NCBI GenBank assembly: GCA_019188255.1
Contig: JAETXT010000011.1
Coordinates: 1,488,001-1,552,000, forward strand
DNA length: 64,000 nucleotides
Direction: 5' to 3'
Source of the DNA: Verticillium longisporum
Lineage: Eukaryota > Ascomycota > Sordariomycetes > Glomerellales > Plectosphaerellaceae
Part shown: positions 1 to 10,428 of the stretch, piece after piece
Layout: each line of letters begins with the position of its first letter
Position numbering within the stretch: the first letter of the stretch is position 1
Made by a program: the position numbers and the translations under genes
The notes under the pieces: model-generated
Seen by the model: only the letters and a program-made list of their open reading frames with translations
Databases searched by the model: none
What the model was told of the DNA's origin: nothing

Positions 1-418
1 AGCTCGAGGGTGACATCGACATTTCGCTTGGAAGCGCTAAGAAACAAAGTCAGTCGGGCGGAAGACGAGCAAGACTACGGGATAAAGACTGACATGGTCT
101 TAGTCCCCTGCACGGCACCAGTCTTTTCCAGGGTCCAGTTCACATCGTTGCGGTCGAGAATGTCTGCGATGCGCTCGAGGATGTAGTCACCAACACGTTC
201 GTTGTCACGGCTATTGTAGGGGTGGTAGTGTTTCGTGATCGTCGTCAAGTCGTGCCAGGCTTCGGTCAGATTGATACCGGGGGTCGGGGTCGGGGAGGAC
301 GGCGCGGGGGCACGGTCTCATGAATCCACAGCAGAGGTACTAGGAGAGCAAGGTAGATGATGATGGTCCAGAAGGTCACGGGTCCGACCCGGAAGCCGAA
401 GGGGTTGTGGCACTTCAT
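1..418 (-). CDS. Vacuolar membrane protease (PFF1-type, M28 family), N-terminal part, frameshifted
   Basis: Only the 5' end is in the window; the gene runs off base 1. Translation from the ATG at 418 starts [18 protein letters not shown] and continues into one hydrophobic segment (about residues 13-33), as in fungal vacuolar M28 metalloproteases that span the vacuole membrane. Downstream, [20 protein letters not shown] and [11 protein letters not shown] match the conserved luminal start of the family, but they lie in another frame. One C is missing on the coding strand from the homopolymer at 306-310; adding it joins VPP to [18 protein letters not shown] 57-bp intron (93 down to 37, GTCAGT...TTAG) precedes a second exon starting [11 protein letters not shown]. 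With the missing base restored, exon 1 ends in the phase the second exon needs. The zinc-binding catalytic residues lie outside the window. A longer ORF start at 610 was rejected because residues before MKCHNPFG are low-complexity. Confidence 0.85.
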
Positions 419-1340
419 GGCGGGCGTCAGACGGTGGACGGACGGCAGAGAGCCAGGTGCGTGGATGGTGTTTGGTGGTAGTCCAAAAAAAGAAGAGGCC
501 GAGACGACGGGGTATGGCCTGGCAGAGAGCGCAGAGGGTGAGGAGGTTGACGGCACAGTCGATATTGGAAGTGGGAGAGACAGAGGAGGGCGGGGTGGCC
601 CAAGCTCCATTGCTGCTACACTTGGGCGATGTCATCATAGGTACCTACCTAGGTACCTAGGTAGGTAGATAGCTGTCTAAGGCACATCCACCCTACAGCA
701 GGTGCCGCAGGTGCCGCCTCGAGGTGGTGGTTAGCCTGGAATGCGGGGCGAGGAAGCCACGCATCTGTCGCTATCGCCGAGGTGAACCGCTGTGATCCGC
801 TGTGGATGTAGGTAGCGCCTGCATCGCATATGCAAGTCATGCCCTGTCTCCAGCATTATCATGCACACTAATCGAGAGAACCTGTAATCGCGAGGCCCAG
901 CGAACATAAGGCTGAAAACTGATCATTTCAGCAGATCACTCTCTTCACAACATGCACGAGGCGCAATGCCAAACTATGAAAGTTTTGCGTTAGTCACTAC
1001 ATATTGGGTGCATACTGAAGTCAGTCTAATGGTACATTTCAGTGCCTGCTCGGGCACTCCCAGTCATGATCGACTTGCGCGGATCGCCGGTGCAGACTCT
1101 CCTCAGGTTCTCTAGACTTGTTAGACGCCCCCGGAGCAAGATAGACGGTGCCTGAATCCTAAAAAGTCAAGACGGCCTGTCATGTCAAGAGGTCATCATC
1201 ATGCAAAGCTCAACAGCCCTGCTCGTCAGTACATGGCGTCTTGTCCACGGTAGTTCAGGCATGTTCAGGTGTGCTAAGCCGTCTCAAGAAGCCAAACGCT
1301 GTTAGTCCACTGTAGCCGCTAGCCTTGTCGTTGGCCTCCC
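419..1340. other. Intergenic, between protease and BBP
   Basis: No gene seen. It holds the 5' leader of the protease and the 3' side of BBP. At 638-669 there is a dense array of overlapping TAGGTACCTA / ACCTAGGT words. Small ORFs here show no recognisable domain. Confidence 0.6.
638..669. repeat. ACCTAGGT/TAGGTA palindromic word cluster
   Basis: Overlapping copies of TAGGTACCTA and ACCTAGGT followed by GGTAGGTAG. Similar clusters recur in other intergenic gaps of this window (8481-8514, 8580-8592, 15674-15690, 15857-15871, 33019-33037, 37456-37507, 42068-42090, 42890-42925). Confidence 0.7.
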
Positions 1341-3491
1341 TCAAGCGCCAGGAGGGGGCGGGGGCGGGTGGACGCTGGGAGGGGGAGGAGGTGCGTGGCC
1401 GGTGGGGGGCGGGGGAGGAGGAGCCCCGCCTGCGTACTGCTGGATGAGTGCGTTTAGGTTGCCAGTGAGGTTAGGCGGGGCTCCAAGACCAGGAGCTCCA
1501 GGTGGCGGGGAATGCCGGGAGGAGCACTCATGCCGGGAGGAGCACCGTAGCCACCGGAGTAACCGCCGTAGCCTCCGTAGCCGCCCTGCGTACCGGGAGC
1601 CTGCTGCCACGGCGCGGCGTTCTGACCACCTTGAATGCCGTAGTTGTTACCACCTTGACCGCCGTAATAGTCGCCGCCGCCGCCGCCGCCGCCACCATGG
1701 CCGCGATGATCATCGCGGTCGCGGTTGCGGTCACGCGCCCAGGGAGCAGCACCGCTGCCTCCACCACCACCGCCGCCGCCGCCAGAGCCGCCGTCTTGGT
1801 TCGACTCGTTGCGCGACCGCCAGGGGCAGGCCCGCCTGTTGGGCCGCGCTGCCAGGGCTTGACATCACCACCTCTCTGGTCGTTGTTATACGAGCCAGGT
1901 CCGGCTTCGATGCGAGCAGGAGGAGCGCCATCGGCGGGACCGCCGCCAAGCTCTTGCATGAGTTGCTGGGCTACGTCAGTACACTATTATCCACTGGGTC
2001 AGGGGATACACATACCTCGTACTCGCGATCGACGGCATCGCCGCCGTCGATGCGACCGGCAGGACGTGGGCCGGCGCCGTCGTTGCGCCAACTGGCTCCG
2101 CGCTGGCGGTCGGGACAATCCCTGGCCATATGGCCAGCATTGCCACAGACTCTGCAGATGATGCTGGCGGTGTAGTTCTGCTTCTCGGGGCAGTCGTACT
2201 TGCGATGTCCGATTTGACCACAGTTCTGGCAGGCCTGGTTCTCGTCATCACGGAGCGTACCGTTCAGAGCAGCGAGCTCACGCAGCTGGTTACGCTTGAG
2301 CTCGTTCTGGCCTTCGGGAATGGAAGCAGCCTATAGTTGATCAGTACATGTTCTGAAAAAAACAGGGGACGCACAACGTACCGTCTCAATGACATTGTGA
2401 ATCAGCTTTTTGGCCTTGTTGACCTTCTCCTCCGTGTCGGCCATGATGAGGCAGTGGAGGTCCTCCTCCTGGTTACTGGAATGGGCGGCGTCGGAACGGC
2501 CCTTGCCCTCCTTGACGGAGCCCTTGCCACGAATGGCAATCTTGGCGCCAGATTCGTTCTCCATCTTCTTCAAGGTATTGCCACGAGGGCCGATAAGTAA
2601 GCCAACTTCAGGGGGAAAGCTAAGTGTTAGTCTCTGTGTCAAGTAAGGGGCATGTGGCAGGTTAGGTCTCTCAAAAAGGCCAAGCTTGCCAACACGCCGA
2701 TAGGGCGCATGGCAAGCCGGCCCGTTCCAGGTACGGGAAGGAAAGGAGGAGTGGTTAGAAGGGTTAGAGGGTTAGCAATCATACTGAAGTTAATCTCTGG
2801 GTAATCGTTGACGGGCACGTAGACCTTCTCCTGGGTCTTGGTCGGCCTGCGGTAATCCTGGGGCGGGTGGTAGTTGGGGATCGTCTTCATGGCCTTCTCG
2901 ATGAGTTTGTGGCGCTCATCCTCAAGCTTCTTGCGGTAGCGGTACTCGCGAGTGTTGATACGGCGACCGTGGTTGTCGTACTGGGGTGCAGGAGAGGGCG
3001 ATCTGGGATACTGTCAGTCAAGGGGATATCACGACATCAAAAGGAGGGGACGTACCGGTCGCCGTCGGCAGGGACGACATCGTCGATGCGAAGCTTTTGG
3101 CTAATCTCTTCGATTCGAAGATGCAGGGTGTACGCCTCGAGCTGTTCGCTGGTCATGTTGGCCATGATGGCCGTCGGAAGGCCCATAAGGCCAGCGGCCT
3201 TGTTTTCGGAGGCGTCGCCCCATCGGTTGCGCTTCTTGCGGCGTCGCGGGCCATCGGCATCGGTGCCTTTGGTAGGAGTGTCAGCGATGGAAATTGCATC
3301 GTGCTATAGAAACCAGACTTACGAGGTTCAGGGCTACGACCGCGCTTCAGTTCGGCACCACCAACTGCAGGGGCACGGTCGCGACCACCACCGCCGCCGC
3401 CGCCGCCACCGTCTTCTTCGTCATCGCCAAAGCGACGCTTTCCCAGTGGGATATTGTTCGAACCGGTGATGCCCTGGTTTCTCCACGACAT
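1341..3491 (-). CDS. Branchpoint-bridging protein (BBP/SF1/Msl5), two frameshifts
   Basis: Spliceosomal protein that binds the intron branchpoint in the commitment complex. Six exons: 3491-3323, 3266-3056, 3002-2785, 2605-2382, 2330-2016 and 1965-1341; introns of 50-179 bp have GT...AG ends. Exon 2 holds KKRNRWGDA, a U2AF-ligand-type motif. Exons 3-4 encode the KH domain: PEINF joins to [19 protein letters not shown], and the GPRG loop is present. Exon 5 has two CCHC zinc knuckles, [14 protein letters not shown] and [14 protein letters not shown]. The tail is glycine-rich, then proline-rich, ending PPPPPPGA. Two single-base losses break the last exon, in G runs at 1823-1826 and 1507-1510. Restoring both gives 1764 nt, exactly 588 codons, and returns the expected APWRSRN and [14 protein letters not shown] strings. 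The gene is essential in yeast, so consensus error is likelier than decay. Confidence 0.93.
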
Positions 3492-3917
3492 GATGGAGGA
3501 CGCGCGGTGGCTGAGAGAATGCGCGGGTCAGGAGAGCGTTTGTTGGTGGGAGGAGTGTTTGAACGCTGGCTGGGGTCGAGGAGCGGCAACTACCTAATGT
3601 TCAGGATGCGAATTTAAAATGGGGCCGAGATCCTTGTGGGCCAAAGGCGGTTAGCGCCAGATGCTCTCCACCCAACTGTGAATCACGTGTTCCGCCGGGC
3701 TATTCGTTACTTCTGCTGGCGGGAGCGAATGGAGCTCAGTGCCATCCTGGGTACCCTCGGTACTCAACCAAAGTCACTGCTGGGACAGTAGGATACGGTA
3801 TATCAGATATGGTGACATGTGGATTGATTATTTGTACTCAGAAGCCGCCTGCACTTCTCATGTTTCAGGACTCAAGATAATGTTGTTAAGTCTAGTCCTT
3901 TGTCATAGCCGTACAGC
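3492..3917. other. Intergenic, BBP promoter and GST 3' side
   Basis: Upstream of the BBP start and downstream of the GST stop. No ORF with recognisable content. Nothing else seen. Confidence 0.6.
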
Positions 3918-4973
3918 TTAGTTTTTGGCATCATCCTTCATTCCACTCTGCACCCACTGCCTCGACTCGGCAGCCGCCTTCTCCAACTCTTCCTCGCTCT
4001 TCTGCGCCGACTCAAGAGCGGTGTGCTTGGTGGGAACGTGGCGGCCCTTCTCGAATCCGGGGCGCTCGAGCAGCTTGTACAGCCACTTCTTGACGTGGGG
4101 GAACTCCTCAATGTCAATGCCGGCCCAGTCTGTTCATGTCAGCTCGATCCATTCATACCTGTCATCACGAAGAGGCGCAGTACACGTCGCCTCCCAAAAG
4201 CAACGAAGGGGAACAAACATAAGGGGGTAGGAGGGAAGGGCACATACGGGCAGCGGCGATCCAGCCCCAGCAGGAGATATCAGCAACAGTCAGCTTGTCG
4301 CCGACGATGAAGCCGGACGAAGACTTGGCTAGGTGCGTGTCCAGAGTGCGGTAGAGGCGGCGCGACTCGTTGGTGTAGCGGTCGATACCGTACTGGATCT
4401 GCTCGGGTGCGTAGCCTGCAAACTCGTCAGCGGCCCGTCTCACTCGCTCGCACGTCGCGACGGCTGAAGGGACATACGCTTGGAGTGGTTGGCCTGGCCT
4501 GGCTGGGGTCCGAGGCCACCCACCTGCCGCATCAGCCATTTGGTGGTCTCCCGGTGCTCGCGGGTGCCGGCGGGGTAGGACTCCTTGTGGTCTTTGTCGT
4601 AGCGGTCGACAGGGTACTGCAGGATGCTGCCGCTCTCGAATATGCGGATGGGCTTGCCGTCATCGAACGAGTCTGTGAGAGCCGGGATGCGGCCGTTGGG
4701 GTTGATCTCGAGGAACCAAGGCTCCTGTAAGGTGGCATGAGTATCGACTGCTCTGCTTGATCACGTCCGCTCGGAGCTCTTCTCACCTTCTGTGTGTTCT
4801 TGGAGATATCAATCTTGGTCACCTTTTTGATTCAGGGTTAGCACGACTTCACCAAGCGCAGCTGAGTGACCAACTTGGTACGGAAGGCCGAGCTCTTCAA
4901 GCAGGATGGACGCCTTGATGCCGTTGGGGGTACCGGTGGTGTACAAGTGGATGCCACTCTTGGGGGCAGCCAT
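3918..4973 (-). CDS. Glutathione S-transferase, Ure2/YghU-like
   Basis: Cytosolic thioredoxin-fold GST likely to conjugate or reduce with glutathione. Five exons: 4973-4875, 4822-4787, 4724-4478, 4415-4248 and 4129-3918, giving 762 nt (253 aa) without frame breaks. The N-terminal thioredoxin domain begins GIHLYTTGTPNGIKASILLE, where TPNG is the Ure2-type motif, followed by NPNGRIPAL and ESGSILQYP, the cis-proline and glutathione-gamma-glutamyl binding signatures. The C-terminal all-alpha domain carries VGDKLTVADISCWGW, the N-capping/hydrophobic staple motif of GSTs. Start: an upstream in-frame ATG at 5015 exists, but the ATG at 4973 sits directly before the conserved N-terminus and is preferred. 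The first intron has an unusual GTTGGT donor. Neighbours are functionally unrelated. Confidence 0.92.
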
Positions 4974-6000
4974 TTTGAAAAATTGCTTCGACAGAAGTCC
5001 CAGTCTAGAAGTCATGAAATGTGATAACGTTCAAATTGTCGTTGTGATCCAGGTGGTGACATCAAAGAGTACCTAGTGAAAAACGGCGGGGTGAGGTCAG
5101 GAGGAGCTGGATTGGATTCAAGGAAGAAAGCGGTAGCTCTTTTTAGAAAGCTCCAGCTCCCTCTCCCCTTTCTGGCGCCGCATATGTTGGAAGAGGGACC
5201 ACCCATGACGGTCCCAGTAAGTCACCTCTTTCCGGCCGGCACGGCCATACCCCGCATGACAAAGCATCAAAAGAGAGCGTCGTGGACTTAGCATATCGCA
5301 TCGTGGGTGGTGTCGTGGAACAGCGGGGCTTGTTGTGCATGTCGTCATGGCGATGCTCCTCTCCGAATTGGTGAGACCTTACATCAGGTCCTTTTGTGCA
5401 TCGCTTTTGACACTAGTCGGATCTCGGATCCCGAACGACGAACCGTCAAGCTTTCACACTGAAGGTACGGGCGATGGTCGTGTTCTGGTGCGCCGCAATC
5501 AGTACTTGACATTTCATTACCAATGTGCCGGGTCGGATGCATTACAAAGCAAGCATTACTGTCAGCACTAGACCTGTCCAGGGGTTCAAGACACCCCTTC
5601 CTTGCGACAACGAAGAGCTCAACATTATTCATCAAGTCAAAACTGAAGCAGAGAAATGTCAATTCGTCGTTTCTGTCGCTCTGCTTGGAGACAATAAGCA
5701 GAGGTCATGAGCAGCGCTCCTAAGCGAGTGATTCCTCCACGCTCGACCACGTCCGTAGGGTATTTCATCCAACCAATCCGATGTCGTCGTCTTCTTCCCA
5801 GCACTCTCCCATCGTGTTGCGACGTAGGCCCAGCATCATCAGAGCCTCTGAAGTATCGCAGACAGGATCCGTTTTTCAGGAGCCAAAATAGCCCGCTCTA
5901 GCACTATGTGTGCCAACCGCAGCTTCTACGCATGCAAATCGCTGTGTAGAGGGAAGCTTGGGCGTCATACCAGTCGCCCTGCACTGTTGGCTCCTCAGAC
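4974..6000. other. Intergenic, GST promoter
   Basis: About 1 kb between the GST start and the end of the phosphoesterase gene. Only short ORFs, none with a recognisable motif. No repeat or RNA gene seen. Confidence 0.6.
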
Positions 6001-7844
6001 TTATGGCGTTGAAGGCAAGACAGCCTTGCCGTGGTCGACGATAAGCTGCTCGTCGATCCGTTTCTCAATGTCGCCGTACTCAAGCCTCTTCCATGTCTTG
6101 ATGCGTCCTTGGTTGGTGTCAACATCAAAGATCCGCACGCGGCGGTGGTAGCCGCCATAACCGGCATAACCGCCGAACCCGACGCCGCCGCCGTAGCACA
6201 TCCAAAGTGCTGGCTTCTTGTTCGCGTCGTTGGAAATGGCGCAATAATCGTTCACGTGGTCACTGAGAGAGCGTTAGTGATGTGAAATCGGGTTTTAGGA
6301 GGTAGTACTCACTGTCCGGCGCTGACCATGACGATTCCCTTCTCAACAAGAGCATCCCGGAAACCCGAGTTGAAGTTGGGTGCCGTAACGCCCTCCTTCC
6401 ACTCGCCGACGTACTGGTTGTCGCGTTCTCGGTACTCAGGCAGGGGATATGGATGAAAGCAAGATCCATGTGCGTATGTGTGTACTCCTTGTGCTTCTTC
6501 TCAAGGTTGGATGCTGTGTTCTTGAACCAGGTGATTTGGCTCGGCTTAATCCAGTCGTAGCCATGATACGTACGCGCGCTGGGCTAATACGAGTGTGAAT
6601 CTAGCATGTAGATAGTCACGACTAAGTGGTCTGAGCTGACGCGGGCCAGAATCGCCATGGAGTAGTTGCCATCGCCGTCAACCTCCTCCGGACCGGCTAT
6701 CGAGAGGGAGTACGGCAGGCCTTCCATGATAGCCATCTGTGTGGCCCTTGGCAGCGAGCCTTCATCGTCGTGGTTGCCGAAGATGGCGACGTAGGGGATT
6801 TTGCGCTTGACCAAGATTTGTGCAAATTTGAAGATTGCCTGTCACGCGTTAGCAAGATTCCACTGCCTCATCACCGAGGTACACGTACGGACTGGGCATC
6901 AGGCGCCGTTTCACCATTCACCTGGTCGCCACTCAAGACCACCAGGTTTGGCTTCTCCTCGTCGATGATCCTTGCCACGAAATCAAGCGTTCTCGCGTCA
7001 GCCTCGCAAGGACCACCGTTGTAACTATCGGGGACCGCATCGCGGCATTTGCCGACACCGGTGCTCAAGTGAAGGTCGGCCAGCTGCATAATCTTGAACT
7101 TGCCATTGTCGGGAATTCGAGGTTTGGGCTTGATGGGATCTTTGGCCGGGCCTCGGCGAACGGTAAGATGTGAGACGGGCGTGTCGCTGCTGATTCCAAG
7201 AAGAAAGGGGGTTTTGCCAGCGATTGACCAGCCGTCACGTGCCTCGACGGCATCATCGCCAAAGAGGATGTCGACGGCAGTGATGGTATCCTTGGAGTCG
7301 CCGAGCTTGTGGTTCGGGGTCCGCTTCACCCAGAGGCCGCCAGGACGAGACTCCCAGAGCTCGGGATCGTCACCCTTAGTGCCGGTGCTGGTGGGGTTGA
7401 GTCGGCCGACAGAGACGTCGAGCACAATGCGATCATCGGGCAACAGCTCCTCCTCCTTCTTGCGCGCAACGTGTAAGTACGCGTGTGATGTCCAAGTCTT
7501 TCCAAGGTAGAGGTCCTTCTCAACACGCTGCCAGACTTTGGGATCAGCTTGCAAGAGGCGAAGGGGTTGACACTGGAGCACTGAGCAAGTGTAATGTCGG
7601 TGACGATCATGCCATGGTTGTGTTGGGGCATGTAGTTGTGGATGGACTTGGGAAGCACCCTGAAGTTACGGTCGAGGAAGACGATGAAGCAAAAGGCGAC
7701 CACAGTCGCTCCAGCAAGCTGGAAGATGGATCGGATCTATCGCGTTGTGGTCAGGATAGTTGAGCATGTGACTGCGAAGGAAGGGAAGGGGGGTTCGGCG
7801 GTTCGGCATGGACATTTTCTTGGACGTACCACTTTGCGCGTCAT
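6001..7844 (-). CDS. DCR2-like metallophosphoesterase, broken by two frameshifts and a TAG
   Basis: Calcineurin-like phosphoesterase related to yeast Dcr2, which acts on cell-cycle and unfolded-protein-response substrates. Exons: 7844-7830 (MTRKV only), 7736-6889, 6838-6313 and 6262-6001. After the tiny first exon comes a membrane segment (TVVAFCFIVFL). Metal-ligand motifs are intact: LADLHLS (D-x-H), VVLSGDQVNG (GD), FGNHDDEGS (GNHD) and later GHDHVNDY (GHDH). Three lesions are seen: one base lost near 7545-7548 (CKL should join DPKVWQRVEKDLYLG), an in-frame TAG at 6584-6586 between DSHSY and PSARTYHGYDW, and one C lost at 6443-6446 (HIP should join LPEYRERDNQYVGEW). Restoring the two bases gives 1653 nt (551 codons), with the TAG at residue 373. 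The C-terminal domain remains recognisable to the stop at 6001. Confidence 0.88.
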
Positions 7845-9411
7845 GCTGTTGGCGCTGGGACGAGGCGTCTCCGGCTAGATGCAACATTTACAAGAAAGAA
7901 GAACTGTGCGACGAAGGGCGCGCGACCACGTTCGATCAAAGGGCCAGGACGTTGGGCAGGCCAGGGGACTCGCAGCGAGCCTTCGTCGTGATCGGCCTAG
8001 GCCATATCCTAGCGAGATCGGCTGGTGAGTAGATTCGGAAGAGTTGCGCAGAAGGCAAAAGTAAAGGGATGGATCGTGGTCCAGTGGGTTTACGTCACTG
8101 GGAGAGTCGTTCCAAGGGAAGAAAGGTCGGGTCGGACACGGCGTTTTCGCGATGTAGGGAAACGGTTTCTGGAGCAGTCGGAGGGAGAAGAAGAGTACCG
8201 AACGGTAAGAGTGGAAGCAAGCGGCCAACACGGCGCCAACGGGATGCAAGACGGAAGGAAGACTTGAGCCAGGAGCAAAGGTTCAGTTCTCGGCGACGCC
8301 CACATTGGTGGGCATGTCATGCCAAGCTCCCTTTTGTGGAGCCGGCGAGCGAGGACCGCTATGAGAGGCGCTGGCGGGGAGGCTGTAGGGGGCCCAGCTA
8401 GTGTAGGTCTGGCCCCTTTGGGCCTGCCACCGCCGGGGTGGTCGGCTCTACCTGGCTGGCTATGGCAATGGGAATCTGGGGTAGGTGCCTATGGTAGGTA
8501 CCTTAGGTAGCTAGCACGACGCACGTCCAGCTGACTTCTTCCCTGGAGCTGGAGCTGTTGCTGCCGATGTTGTCGCTGGGTAGGTAGGTAGCTTTGAGAG
8601 GTCAGGCTGTCGATGGCTTCGCAGGTCGTCTTCCAATAGCTACATACATGTTGTACTTCAAGGTGTTGAAAGTCACTCGTATCTTAGGTTCTCAAAGGCC
8701 AGATAACCTTTTCTTCAAACTCGATTGTCAAGCAGGCAGCAATTCGTTCATCTGCCTGGGCACGGAGGGTCCTGCCCCTTTGTCGAGAAGGACCTTCTGG
8801 GTCAGATGCATCACTGTCCTCTTGACTGTGTACCCACAGAATCATATTCATAGATAACCTGTCATACTTTGTAATCCCAAGGCCACCTATCTCAGCTTTT
8901 TCATCGGGTTCCCCCTGTGTAGATGTAGTCTCGTCCGCATACCTCCTTTTTTCGGTTCCCCCACGCCTTACTCAACTTTGGCGACCTTCCAGGTACTTCC
9001 AGTGAAGCCCCAGGGCAAATGCAGGTACTCAGTGGTCCGTGCGCGGTGCTCGTCGCAACGGGTGAAAGGTGAAAGAATGGACAGGTCCCGATGCGCCTGC
9101 CGCCTGGATCGTCATCCAGCTCCAGTTCCCTCTCAGCTTTCTGTTCTATTACCACCTTATTCATCAACAAGGGAAGGCCCACACAGACCTCTTCTCTCCT
9201 CCCATCTTCACCTCATCCATCTGGCTCTACCGATTTTTGTCCATTGACCACCCGCTACCTCAAGACTTAGCGAATAAGGCAATCGGCACTCTTCCGAACG
9301 TCCTTCACCCTACCAAGACACGCTTCAGCTTGACGCGACTGCTCCCAGCATCCCCATCATCAACTGTCGCATCCATCCTTCGCCCCAAGCTCGACTCGAA
9401 TACACCTCACA
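7845..9411. other. Divergent promoter region, phosphoesterase / THO1-like
   Basis: 1.57 kb shared upstream region of two divergent genes. It contains TAGGTACC/TAGGTA words at 8481-8514 and 8580-8592. From about 9100 on, the plus strand is pyrimidine-rich, as in fungal 5' leaders just upstream of the THO1-like ATG. No further gene supported. Confidence 0.6.
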
Positions 9412-10428
9412 ATGGCCGACTACAACTCAATGAAGGTCCCTGAGCTCAAGAAGCTGCTCCAGACCCGCTCCCTCTCCGTCACAGGCAACAAGGCCGATCT
9501 TGTCGCCCGTCTCGCCGAGAACGACAAGCAGACCGCGCCTAGTACGTGAAGCCCTTCCGTGTCGACGACTTCATCCTTCGATTGTCTTCTTCTTCATTCT
9601 TTCGCGCGCGCATCGTTCCTCCCTGCCGAAACGAACTTTCCGAAGCTGACCACATCAACTCTCCAAACAGCGGCCGCCGAGCCCGCCGCCGCCGCCGCCG
9701 CACCAGTTGCCGCCGAAGCTAACGACGCCGAAATCACCTGGTCCGAGGACGAGGAGGAGCCCGCGAAGCCAGCCGCCGTAAAGGCTGCCGCGCCCGCGCC
9801 CGCCGCCGCTCCGGCTGCTGCAGCAGCTGCTACCACAGAGGCAGCTCCCGCTGAGACTGCCGCTGCCGCCCCTGCAGCATCCGCCGAGGCACCTGCTACC
9901 GAAGCCGCCGCGCCCGCAGAGCCTGAGGTGCCCAAGGAGAACTTCGCCCTGAACCTCAACGCGACCGACGCCTCGGAGGAGACGAAAAAGCGCGCCGGAC
10001 GCGCCAAGCGCTTTGGCATCACCGCCGACGACTCTGCCGACTCCGAAGCCAAGAAGAAGGCCGAGCGCGCCGCGCGCTTCGGCGCCGACTCGAACGACAT
10101 TGCCTCCAGTCTCGATGCCGCGCTCCCAGAGCGCAGGCCCAAGCGCGGACGCGGCGAAGGAGACCAGCAGCAGGGCGGCCAGGACGCCAAGAGGCAGAAC
10201 GCCGCCAACGGTGGCCGCAGGGGACGCGGTCGCCAGCAGGGACAGCGCGAGCAGCAGCAGGGACAGCGCGAGCAGCAGCAGGGACAGCGCGAGCAGCAGC
10301 AGGGTGGACGCCGCCAGCAGCCGCCAAGGGAAAACGCGGGACGCAAGCAGGGCGGTGGCGGTCGCGCCACTGACCCGGCGGAGAAGGCCAAGCTGGAGGC
10401 TCGCGCGAAGAGGTTCGCTGCTTCTTAG
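9412..10428 (+). CDS. THO1/CIP29-like SAP-domain nucleic-acid-binding protein
   Basis: Likely nuclear mRNP biogenesis factor of the Tho1/SARNP family. Two exons, 9412-9541 and 9671-10428, split by a 129-bp intron (GTACGT...ACAG); 888 nt, 295 aa, no frame break. Residues 1-43 form a SAP domain (MADYNSMKVPELKKLLQTRS, then GNKADLVARL). Next comes an alanine/proline-rich low-complexity stretch after an acidic WSEDEEEPAKP patch. A central part has the family's repeated AKRFG/ARFG motifs (KKRAGRAKRFGI, KKKAERAARFGA). The C-terminal arginine/glutamine-rich tail contains three copies of GQREQQQ. The tail ends KLEARAKRFAAS at a TAG (10426-10428). The sequence after this TAG stays open and coding-like for 23 codons; see findings. 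Confidence 0.9.
10240..10302 (+). repeat. Three tandem 21-bp units inside the THO1-like gene
   Basis: Three exact 21-bp copies starting GGACAGCGCGAGCAGCAGCA encode GQREQQQ three times in the disordered C-terminal tail. The unit is a multiple of three, so copy-number change would keep the frame. Confidence 0.9.

Noticed and set aside
1402..2175. 257-codon plus-strand ORF
   Set aside because: Shadow of the glycine/proline-rich BBP tail on the minus strand.
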